Below are positions 1 through 7,500 of a stretch of DNA of 7,870 nt, one piece after another (within the stretch, counting starts at the first letter, position 1; every line of letters starts with the position of its first letter). Source of the stretch: an uncultured Saprospirales bacterium (GTDB lineage: Bacteria > Bacteroidota > Bacteroidia > Chitinophagales > JADIYW01); NCBI GenBank assembly GCA_938008535.1, contig CALLKF010000092.1, positions 1-7,870 of the forward strand, in the 5' to 3' direction. Under the pieces are notes generated by a model. It searched no databases. It was not told where the DNA came from and saw only the letters and a program-made list of their open reading frames with translations. Both the position numbers and the translations under genes were made by a program.

Positions 1-2
1 CC

Positions 3-278
3 AAAGCATCCTTAATTGGCTCTGACAAATTTAATGCAGAACCAAAAATCGGAATTGAATTGGATTACAACAAAAAAATATTTTTGAGATTGGGATCTAA
101 TAATTTTCAAAGTGAATTATTAAATGATGGCACAGGAAAAGAACAATTTACGTTCCAACCAACCGGAGGATTAGGTCTTCGTATTGGAAAAATAGGAATA
201 GATTATGCCTTAACCAATATCGGAAATTTAGGTGTTGGTTTGTATTCGCATTTTTTCTCTGTCAGTTTAGACTTTTAA
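3..278 (+). CDS. C-terminal end of an outer-membrane beta-barrel protein, PorV/PorQ-like (5' end outside window)
   Basis: An open frame runs in from the left edge and stops at TAA 276-278, giving 91 residues. The gene starts upstream of the window; the in-frame TTG at 60 is internal, because the frame stays open with similar composition back to position 3. The visible part shows alternating polar/hydrophobic strands separated by Gly/Asn turns (for example GIELDYNKKIFLRLG, then GGLGLRIGKIGIDYAL) and ends in aromatic residues (HFFSVSLDF), the usual last strand of an outer-membrane beta-barrel recognised by the Bam machinery. The pattern of a glycine-rich GLGLRIG strand, an IDYA strand and a final FSVSL strand resembles the PorV/PorQ (UPF0164-like) family of Bacteroidota, some members of which serve type IX secretion. 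Barrel identity is fairly secure; the family is inference from a fragment, and its cargo or partner cannot be told. Confidence 0.6.
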   Translation, partial: KASLIGSDKFNAEPKIGIELDYNKKIFLRLGSNNFQSELLNDGTGKEQFTFQPTGGLGLRIGKIGIDYALTNIGNLGVGLYSHFFSVSLDF

Positions 279-354
279 GTGTTTTAAATTATATTTAGGA
301 GTTATGTAAAACAATCCATATGTCTTCTTATCTGAAGTTTATTATATCTTAACT

Positions 355-1713
355 GTGTCGAGTAGAATTATTTTTGTTCTCATTTATATTGTTTTACTAC
401 TACATTTTACACATTGCAAATCCCCGGACACAACAAATCAATGTTCCAATTTTGAACTCCATGAATTAATAAAGCAGGTATCCAAATCAAAATCACTGGA
501 AGAATTTATACTCCCCGAATCATCTGATTTTGCAAACATTCCACAAGACACCAGCAATCCCATTTCAGAACAAAAAATTAAATTAGGACAATTTCTTTTT
601 TTTGATCCAGCCATTTCTTTTAACCCTAAATGCACTCCAGCTGCAGGGACTTTTTCTTGTGCAACCTGTCATTTTGCAGAAGCCGGTTTTCAGGCAGGAA
701 TTCGACAAGCCATTGCAGGAGGTGGTAGAGGATTCGGATTTAATAGACAAAAACATCCACTCTGCGATTCTTCTGAAATGGATGTTCAAATGATTCGAAC
801 ACCAAGTATCGTCAATTGCGCTTATCAGGAAGTCCAATTGTGGAGCGGGAAGTTTGGCGCTACGGGTCCCAATTTAGGAACGGATTCATTATGGCCAAAA
901 GGCAGTTTTGTCGAATTGAATCGATTGGGAATGCAAGGCGTTGAGACACAAGCAAGAGTGGCTTTAGAAGCTCACGGAATGCGCATGAGCCCCAAATTAG
1001 TCAGCGAAACAGAATATCAGGCTCTCTTTGATTCTGCTTTTATTGGAACCGATGCTAATTTAAAATACCGAAGAATAAGTATGGCTAAAGCAATTGCCGC
1101 TTACGAAAGGACCGTACTTACGAATAAAGCACCCTTTCAATATTGGTTAAGAGGCGATACCAATGCACTTACTGCACAACAAATAAATGGAGCGGCCCTT
1201 TTTTTTGGAAAAGGAAAATGTGTACAATGCCATAATGGCCCAGCATTGAACTCAATGAATTTTTATGCATTGGGAATGAATGACATGGAAGGCAAAGATA
1301 TCGTTCAAAAAGATTCTATCAATGATAATCCCTTAGGGAGGGGTGCTTTTACTAAAAAAGAAAAAGACATGTATTGTTTTAAAGTGCCACAATTGTATAA
1401 TCTTAAAGATGTTCGTTTCTTAGGACATGGAGGTAATTTTTCTAATGTTCGTGAAGTCATTGAATATAAAAACAAAGCTATCTCACAAAATATTAAAGTA
1501 CCTGGAAAACAGATATCCAATTTATTTATTGAACTCCAACTTACAGTTAAAGAGATAGAGGCGTTAACCGATTTTATTGAAAATGCTCTCCACGATCCGG
1601 ATCTAAAAAGATATCAACCAACTTACGTTCCTTCTGGATTTTGTTTTCCTAATAACGATAAGTTAAGTAAAGAACAAATGAACTGCAATGTTAAACAAAA
1701 AATATTTGAATAG
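355..1713 (+). CDS. MauG / cytochrome c peroxidase-like diheme protein, probable lipoprotein
   Basis: The protein (452 residues) has two c-type heme sites, C102-A-T-C105-H106 and C289-V-Q-C292-H293, the arrangement of bacterial diheme peroxidases: an N-terminal peroxidase domain (about 60-220) and a C-terminal cytochrome c domain (about 270-430). Other family signs are RTPSIVN plus LWSGK after heme 1 and FKVPQLYNLKDVRFLGHGG after heme 2, matching the usual TPSLRN...HNGSF block. The tail (PSGFCFPNND...NC) is one I associate with Bacteroidota MauG-like proteins. Such enzymes reduce peroxide or oxidise protein or small-molecule substrates outside the cytoplasm; the substrate here is unknown. The start is GTG 355: it gives Arg4, a hydrophobic core (IIFVLIYIVLLLHF) and Cys21 followed by KSPD, a lipoprotein-like signal, although His at -1 is atypical. 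No ATG in this frame exists between the stop at 307-309 and the heme region. The next gene begins 3 bases after the stop. Confidence 0.88.
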   Translation: MSSRIIFVLIYIVLLLHFTHCKSPDTTNQCSNFELHELIKQVSKSKSLEEFILPESSDFANIPQDTSNPISEQKIKLGQFLFFDPAISFNPKCTPAAGTFSCATCHFAEAGFQAGIRQAIAGGGRGFGFNRQKHPLCDSSEMDVQMIRTPSIVNCAYQEVQLWSGKFGATGPNLGTDSLWPKGSFVELNRLGMQGVETQARVALEAHGMRMSPKLVSETEYQALFDSAFIGTDANLKYRRISMAKAIAAYERTVLTNKAPFQYWLRGDTNALTAQQINGAALFFGKGKCVQCHNGPALNSMNFYALGMNDMEGKDIVQKDSINDNPLGRGAFTKKEKDMYCFKVPQLYNLKDVRFLGHGGNFSNVREVIEYKNKAISQNIKVPGKQISNLFIELQLTVKEIEALTDFIENALHDPDLKRYQPTYVPSGFCFPNNDKLSKEQMNCNVKQKIFE

Positions 1714-1716
1714 TCT

Positions 1717-2808
1717 ATGAAGGACAAAAAAATAGTGATTGTCGCCACATCAGAATTTGCATTTGACCAACGACTGATTCGTATAGTACAATCCTTTTAT
1801 AATAAAAACTATCACGTTACTTTATTAACACAAAATAAATCCAATCAGGAATATAATTCATTGCCCTATGAATTCAAATTGATAAATACTTTTTTCAAAA
1901 GATCATTTTTATTCTATGCAGAATACAATCTTCGAATATTCATCAAAATGTTATTTTTAAAATATGACTGTATCTATACTTGCGATGCAGATACTTTATT
2001 GGCATCTTCAATTATTAAATCCTTAAAAGGAAAAAAATTAATCTTCGATGCCCACGAATATTTTGAAGAGAGTCCTGAAATTATAGGTCATACTTTTACA
2101 CAATGGTTTTGGACTCAGATATTAAAATTCGGAATCAAACGTGCTGATGTTTGCATTACCGTTTCGAAAAGTCTTGGCAAGATTTATGAACAAAAATATA
2201 AGAAACCTTTCGTCATTATAAGGAATTTGCCATATCCTTCCCTGCCATCCAATAAAGAAATGAATACCATTAATATTATTTGGTATCAAGGCGTATTGAA
2301 TGTGGGAAGAGGTTTAGAACAAATGATTGAAGCCATGATCCATTTACCAGAATATAGATTTTATCTAGCAGGTGATGGGGACATTAGTTCTAAACTCAAA
2401 AATCGAGTTATTGATTTAAATCTCACAGATCGTGTATTATTCCTCGGCAAATTAAGTCCCAGTCAATTAAATATTGAAAACCAAAAAGCATGGATCGGAA
2501 TAAATCTACTGGATCACACAAGTCTGAATTACTATTATTCCTTGGCCAACAAAACCTTTGATTATATACAAGCAGGAATTCCGCAAGTGTTGATTGGTTT
2601 TCCTGAATATATTGTGTTGAATAAAAAATATAATATTGGAATTGTAGTAGAAGAGTTGACGATTGTAAATATTGAAAATGCAATTCAAAAATTAATTCAA
2701 GATAAAAATTTGTATAATCAACTACAACAAAATTGCCTGAAAGCACGCGAAGAATTGTGTTGGGAAAATGAAGAAAAAAAACTAATAGAAATCTATCAGA
2801 AATTATAA
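1717..2808 (+). CDS. GT4-like (GT-B fold) glycosyltransferase
   Basis: This 363-residue protein has the GT-B layout of retaining glycosyltransferase family 4. The N-terminal acceptor domain starts with the KIVIVATSEF strand and has CDADTLLA (89-96), FDAHEYFEESPE (110-121) and ITVSKSLG (147-154). The C-terminal nucleotide-sugar domain starts with the strand and glycine loop YQGVLNVGRGLE (190-201), then LAGDGD (217-222), and SLANKTFDYIQAGIP (275-289), which occupies the place of the GT4 donor-binding EX7E region. It probably adds a hexose from a nucleotide-activated sugar to a surface polysaccharide or glycolipid on the cytoplasmic face of the membrane; donor and acceptor cannot be read. There is no signal peptide or clear transmembrane helix. 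It follows the peroxidase gene by 3 bases and its TAA overlaps the next start by one base, so it is very likely co-transcribed and translationally coupled with the second transferase. Confidence 0.85.
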   Translation: MKDKKIVIVATSEFAFDQRLIRIVQSFYNKNYHVTLLTQNKSNQEYNSLPYEFKLINTFFKRSFLFYAEYNLRIFIKMLFLKYDCIYTCDADTLLASSIIKSLKGKKLIFDAHEYFEESPEIIGHTFTQWFWTQILKFGIKRADVCITVSKSLGKIYEQKYKKPFVIIRNLPYPSLPSNKEMNTINIIWYQGVLNVGRGLEQMIEAMIHLPEYRFYLAGDGDISSKLKNRVIDLNLTDRVLFLGKLSPSQLNIENQKAWIGINLLDHTSLNYYYSLANKTFDYIQAGIPQVLIGFPEYIVLNKKYNIGIVVEELTIVNIENAIQKLIQDKNLYNQLQQNCLKAREELCWENEEKKLIEIYQKL

Positions 2809-3947
2809 TGGAAGACTCACAACTCATAACTCACGACTCACGACTAAATATCATTTGCTTTGATGTGCCTTTTCCTGCTGATTATGGTGGTGCGATGGAA
2901 GAGTTTTATAAGCTAAACTCATTGCATGATTTAGGTGTGAAAATCTATTTACATTGCTTCGTTTATGGCGATAGAAAACCACAACCAACATTAGAAAACT
3001 ATTGCGAAAAAGTATTTTATTACGAAAGAAAAAAATCCATCATTGATATTTTTTCATCTATTCCTTTTATTATAAAATCAAGAGAAAATAATGACTTGTT
3101 GCAAAACTTATTGAGCAATGATTTTCCAATATTATTTGATGGTACACATAGTGTTTTTTATTTAAATTATCCTGAATTTAAAAACAGGAGAAAGGTTGTT
3201 CGTTTGCACAATATTGAATGGATTTACTACAGCGTTTTATCAAATTCATCCTATACACTTAAAGAAAAGATCTTCTATTTTCTGGAGTATAAAAAACTAC
3301 GTAAATACGATGCGACACTAATAAATGCTGATAGTTTGTCGTGTTTGTCGCAAACAGATTTTGAATATTATAAAGATAAATTTCCAGATAAAAATATTTC
3401 GTTAGAACATGTTTTTCATGAAAATACAACCATAAAATGCAAAACAGGAAAAGGTGATTATTTATTGTACCATGGTAATTTATCTGTATTAGATAATTAC
3501 AAAGCAGTGATAGATTTATTGAATAATGAACTCAAAAATTGCACACATAAAATTATAATTGCTGGTAAAAATCCATCTGAAACATTGATTGATTTTGTGA
3601 AAACGAAATCTAACATTCAGCTTATTGCAAATCCCACGAATGAAGCATTAGATATGTTGATTGTCAATGCTCAGATTTGTTTAGCTATTGCCAATAATCC
3701 ATCTGGTATCAAGCTGAAATTGATAAATTCCATGTATCGAGGACGATTTATTTTTAGCAATGAATCAGCATTTGTTGGAAGTGGTTTGGATGATTGCGTT
3801 ATCAATATGAACGATTTTAGCAATGAACTTTTGGATGAATACATGCAAAAAGAGTTTACTCAAGATGAAATAGATAAACGCACTTTTATCTTGAATGATA
3901 AATACGATAATTTAAAAAATGCTGCTCAGCTTTTGAAGCAACTTTAG
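2808..3947 (+). CDS. GT-B fold glycosyltransferase (GT1/GT4-like) with a repeat-encoded N-terminus
   Basis: This 379-residue protein reads as a second GT-B glycosyltransferase. The conserved part begins at residue 13 (LNIICFDVPFPADYGG), the first strand and glycine loop; then come EEFYKLNSLHDLG (31-43), RLHNIEWIYY (132-141), a second-domain start YHGNLSVLDN (221-230), IAGKNP (251-256) and SGIKLKLINSMYRGRF (299-314), the likely donor-site helix. It probably works after the preceding transferase on the same glycan; the sugar is unknown. ATG 2808-2810 overlaps the upstream stop (TAATG), which favours translational coupling. No other ATG precedes the conserved core. Oddly, residues 3-14 are encoded by heptanucleotide repeats (2814-2848) that look like invaded or expanded non-coding sequence rather than ancestral protein; changing the copy number by one would abolish the protein. 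A carbohydrate-active GT-B role is fairly secure, the precise family less so. Confidence 0.78.
   Translation: MEDSQLITHDSRLNIICFDVPFPADYGGAMEEFYKLNSLHDLGVKIYLHCFVYGDRKPQPTLENYCEKVFYYERKKSIIDIFSSIPFIIKSRENNDLLQNLLSNDFPILFDGTHSVFYLNYPEFKNRRKVVRLHNIEWIYYSVLSNSSYTLKEKIFYFLEYKKLRKYDATLINADSLSCLSQTDFEYYKDKFPDKNISLEHVFHENTTIKCKTGKGDYLLYHGNLSVLDNYKAVIDLLNNELKNCTHKIIIAGKNPSETLIDFVKTKSNIQLIANPTNEALDMLIVNAQICLAIANNPSGIKLKLINSMYRGRFIFSNESAFVGSGLDDCVINMNDFSNELLDEYMQKEFTQDEIDKRTFILNDKYDNLKNAAQLLKQL
2814..2848 (+). repeat. Heptanucleotide tandem repeat inside the start of the second glycosyltransferase
   Basis: Five consecutive 7-base units are visible: GACTCAC (2814), AACTCAT (2821), AACTCAC (2828), GACTCAC (2835) and a diverged GACTAAA (2842). 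They begin two codons after the ATG at 2808. Seven is not a multiple of three, so gain or loss of a unit shifts the frame. Tracing by hand, loss of the 2821-2827 unit puts TAA at codon 11, and gain of one GACTCAC unit after 2841 puts TGA at codon 21. The units are not identical, which lowers the slippage rate. Confidence 0.85.
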
Positions 3948-3951
3948 AAAA

Positions 3952-4069
3952 GTTTGAATGCTATAATTGTTTGAATACGCTTTGATAAACACACGCTTCG
4001 ATAAACTCAGCTTGACACGTTGTGGTTGATAATACTTTATGCTGTCAGATTATAATTTATGTTGTCAGA
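3952..4069. repeat. Repeat mosaic between convergent genes
   Basis: This short intergenic stretch holds three pairs of near-identical direct repeats: GTTTGAAT(G/A)C at 3952 and 3969 (17 bases apart), ACGCTT(T/C)GATAAAC at 3977 and 3993 (16 apart) and TTTATG(C/T)TGTCAGA at 4036 and 4056 (20 apart). The second and third pairs overlap the arms of the larger inverted repeat 3996-4084. The pattern looks like partial, decayed copies of a dispersed repeat unit. No open frame or RNA gene is recognisable here. Confidence 0.7.
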
Positions 4070-4084
4070 CTGAGCTTGTCGAAG
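3996..4084. repeat. REP-like inverted repeat reaching into the thioesterase gene
   Basis: The left arm 3996-4017 (begins CTTCGATAAACTCAG, ends TTGACA) is the reverse complement of the right arm 4063-4084 (begins TGTCAGACTGAG, ends GTCGAAG) at 18 of 22 positions; all four differences are transitions, so in RNA two of them on either strand become G-U pairs. The loop is 45 bases. From memory, the right-arm sequence read on the minus strand is a common dispersed intergenic repeat in Bacteroidota genomes. It could fold as a transcription end between the convergent genes, but lacks a U-tract, so a terminator role is only possible. Confidence 0.7.
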
Positions 4085-4505
4085 TCCATTTTTCAAATTC
4101 AGCGCGGATAGTATCTGACCATGGAATTGATTTTCCTGTTGCAGGATTGGTGCCAACAATAATACCTTCGCCGTGTGCGCAGATTTCGCCGTTGCTATTC
4201 GTTACTTTATGATGAACTATTAAACTTGAATTGCCTATTTTTTTTATAGCAACTGCTATCTCAATATCAGCAGGATGCATGATTTCTTTGGTGTAATTGC
4301 ATTCTAATTTTCCAACTACAATTCTAACGTTTTCATCCAAAAACAATTGCCACAAATTTGTTTTATTAAAAAACTCCACACGACCTGTTTCAAAATATCT
4401 AAAATAAATAACGTTGTTAATATGGTTCCATGCATCCATCTCGCCCCAAAGTACAGCTTGTTTTATAGGAAATGGAAAGTTTAAGTTTTGTATATCCTGA
4501 ATCAT
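4065..4505 (-). CDS. Acyl-CoA thioesterase, hotdog fold (4HBT / YbgC-FadM type)
   Basis: This 146-residue cytoplasmic protein has the 4-hydroxybenzoyl-CoA-thioesterase-like hotdog signature: WGEMDAWNHINNVIYFRYFETGR at 20-42, where D24 sits at the position of the catalytic Asp and H28-x-N-N-x-x-Y-x-x-Y-F-E is the conserved helix start. The rest (IVVGKLECNYTKEIMHPADIEI, then SLIVHHKVTNSNGEICAHGEGIIV) forms the expected beta-sheet strands. It probably hydrolyses acyl-CoA or acyl-ACP thioesters; chain-length preference is unknown. Length is normal for a single hotdog domain. The start ATG (4503-4505) is the first Met, placing the DAWNHINN motif where it usually lies. The last residues, TSTSSV, and the TGA stop are encoded by the right arm of a REP-like repeat (4063-4084), so the native C-terminus was probably replaced. 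Upstream, the secDF terminator ends only 5 bases before the ATG, so expression needs read-through or an unseen promoter. Confidence 0.88.
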   Translation of the reverse strand: MIQDIQNLNFPFPIKQAVLWGEMDAWNHINNVIYFRYFETGRVEFFNKTNLWQLFLDENVRIVVGKLECNYTKEIMHPADIEIAVAIKKIGNSSLIVHHKVTNSNGEICAHGEGIIVGTNPATGKSIPWSDTIRAEFEKWTSTSSV

Positions 4506-4510
4506 GTTGT

Positions 4511-4545
4511 AAAATAAAAAAAGTCCTGCTTAATAACAGGACTTT
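4511..4545 (-). terminator. Intrinsic terminator after secDF
   Basis: Read on the minus strand, AAAGTCCTG (4545-4537) pairs perfectly with CAGGACTTT (4528-4520): nine base pairs around an eight-base loop, followed by the T-rich tract TTTTATTTT (4519-4511). It begins 24 bases after the secDF stop codon and ends 5 bases before the thioesterase ATG, so it should end most secDF transcripts. Confidence 0.88.
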
Positions 4546-4568
4546 ATAGTTGAATTAAAAATTAAGTT

Positions 4569-7500
4569 TTATTTTTTCTTTGTAGCAACTGTTTTTGTGG
4601 TAGAAGCTAAATGATGTGTTTTATCGTGTGATTTATCTAAATCATACATAATAGGTGATGCAATAAATACAGATGAATAACATCCTACTACAACACCGAT
4701 TAACATAGCAAATGAGAAACCTTTTAAAACTGGACCGCCAAATAAGAACAAGATGAGTACCACAATAAATACGGTAAATGCAGTGTTGAATGTACGTGAA
4801 AGCGTTGAGTTAATCGCTGCATTCATCGTGTCTTTCATGTCAGCATTTGGACGCATGCCTAAGTATTCGCGCAATCTGTCAAAGATAATTACGGTATCAT
4901 TGATAGAATAACCAATGATAGTTAAGATTGCTGCGATAAATGTTTGGTCAACTTCCATAGCAAATGGTAAAATACCATGTAACATAGAGAATAATGCAAT
5001 TACGACGAAAGCATCATGCGCTGTTGCAGCAATGGCTCCAACTGAATATCCGTATTTTCTGAATCGAATTAAAATGTAAATAAAGATACCAACTAGAGAT
5101 AAAATGGTTGCCCAAGTGGAGCTTCGTTTAAAGTCACCAGTGATCGTTGGATCTACTTTAGTTGAGCTCATTACATTTACACGTTTGAAGTTTTCAAATG
5201 ATGTATTTGGAATGTATTTTGCCAATCCTTTATACACCGCATTGTCTACCAAACCATCTACTTCTTTACCAGTTTTTGTAATTAAATAAGAGGTAGTAAT
5301 TTTTACTTGATTTTCTGAACCAAACTGTTTTACAATTGTACCGCTTCCAAGAACTTTAGTTAATTCATCACGAACTTCGCTTGTATTTACTTTGTTTTCA
5401 AAACGTACTTTGTATTCACGACCACCTTTAAAGTCAATTCCCAGTTCAAAACCTCTGGTAAAGAAAGAAGCAAAACCAGCAATTATAATAACTGTAGAAA
5501 TTGCATACGTTATTTTTCTTTTTCCAATGAAATCGAAATTAATGCCTTGTAAAAAGTTTTTAGTAAAAGGAGTGAAGTAAGCTAATTCTTTACCTTTTTC
5601 CATTCTTGCATCTACAATCATTTTAGTAATTAAAACAGCTGTAAATAAAGTGGTAGCAATACCAATCATTAAGGTTACAGCAAATCCTTTTACTGGACCA
5701 ATACCAACTGCAAATAATATGGCAGCCGTTAAGAATGTAGTGATATTACCATCTAAAATAGCAGATAAAGAGTGTTTGAAACCTTCTTCAACGGCAACAC
5801 GCAATCCTTTGCCATCGCGCAATTCTTCTTTAATACGTTCATAAATAATTACGTTGGCATCTACAGCCATACCGAGCGTTAACACGATACCAGCAATACC
5901 AGGTAAGGTAAGTGTAGAACCAAATCCAGCCATTAAACCTATTAATAGAAGTAAGTTTAGTAATAAAACTAAAATTGCTAAAACACCAGATGTTGAATAG
6001 AATAGAATCATGAAAACTACAATTAATAAAAATGCAGCTACCATAGATAATAAACCTGCTTTAATAGCACCTTCACCTAAAGAAGCACCTACTAATTCTT
6101 CTTCAATGATACGTGCAGATGCTGGTAATTTACCTGTTTTTAAAACGTTTGCTAAGTCAGTTGCTTCTTGCGCATCAAAACCACCTGTGATAGATGAACT
6201 ACCACCATCAATTTCATTTTCTACATTTGGAGCAGAATATACTTGGTTGTCTAATACAATGGCAATGCATTGTCCTACGTTTTTACGTGTTAATTCACGC
6301 CAAGTACGTGCGCCAACTGAATTCATTTTCATTCCAACTGTGCTTCTTCCTTGTGGATCGGTATCTGGACCAGCTTGTACCACAGCACTACCATCTAAAG
6401 GTGCTTTGCCGTTATTGGTATTACGTTTGATTGCATAAATTTCATAGAATTTAGTTTTTTTATCAGAACCCATAAATGGTTTTGCACCGAATAAAAAATC
6501 AACTTCTTTTGGAAATACACCTCTAACTTCAGGTATATTCATGTATTCTGTGAATTTTGAAGTATCTAACACATTTACATAACCAATAACAGGTGATTTT
6601 TGGAAATAACCTGAATTATCAATATTAGCATTGAAAACAGCCATTAATGGGTTTTCATTTTTGAAATCTTCTAATTTTTTAGAATTAGAAGTATCTTTTT
6701 TTTCTTTGTTATCTGTTTTTCCACCTAAAGGATTATTGGTTGAAGCAGAATCTGTATTTCCGTTGGATAATATACTATTTAAAGGATTTTCAACTTTAGC
6801 ACTGCTGTCTTTTCCTAAATCTTTTTGATTGTCTAAATAATTTTTTAGAGCTACGTTAGCATCATTGATGCTTTTACCTAAATCACCACCACGGTAACAT
6901 TCCCAAAATTCTAAGTTCGCTGTTGCTTGTAATAATTTACGCACACGCGCTGGATTGTCTACGCCAGCAATTTCAACTGTGATTCTACCTTTGTTTGCTT
7001 CTAAAGTTACTGTAGGTTGTTTAGTACCAAATTGGTCAATACGAGATTGAATGATGCTGTACGTTCTGTTGATTGCATCGCCAGATTGTGTACGAATGTA
7101 TTTTTCAACTGCAGCATCTGAACTTTCAAATGTAAGTACATCCTTATTATTACGAGTAGCAAAAAGTTGAGATAATTTAGTGTCTTTGCTTATTTCTCTG
7201 AATGATTTAATAAACAGTGTGATGTAATCTTCATTGTTGGTAATCATTTTTTGCTCAGCCACTTCTAATGCTTTTCTGAAATTTGCATCTTTATTATTAT
7301 CAGCTAATGAAACCAATAATTCTTTCAACGAAACTTGTAACACAACAGACATACCACCTTGTAAATCCAAACCAAGACTCAATTGTTGTTCTTTGCAAGA
7401 TTTGTAAGTGCTACCTAAAAATACTTTTTCGTTTGCGATGGAATCTAAATAACGATTTTTTAAAGAGATTCTTTGTTGATGTATAGAGTCTTCGTATAAA

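Noticed and set aside
320..352. ATG at 320 as the start of the peroxidase gene
   Set aside because: This frame ends at TAA 350-352 after ten codons and is not the frame of the peroxidase; the GTG at 355 gives a complete signal peptide, so no frameshift has to be assumed.
2423..2827. Open frame of 134 codons on the minus strand across the two glycosyltransferases
   Set aside because: It lies antisense to two proteins with clear GT-B motifs, shows no recognisable domain, and spans the operon junction including the heptamer repeat; it is a shadow frame.
3948..4064. Intrinsic terminator after the second glycosyltransferase
   Set aside because: The only large fold has a 45-base loop and no U-tract, so I did not call it a terminator.
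3952..4084. CRISPR array or attachment site in the repeat-rich gap
   Set aside because: Repeats are 10-14 bases, differ from pair to pair and lack regular unique spacers; there is no cas gene, integrase or tRNA nearby.
6010..6438. Open frame of 142 codons on the plus strand opposite secDF
   Set aside because: It is fully antisense to the conserved SecD domain, and its Pro/Ser/Thr-rich translation has no family resemblance; it follows from secDF codon use.
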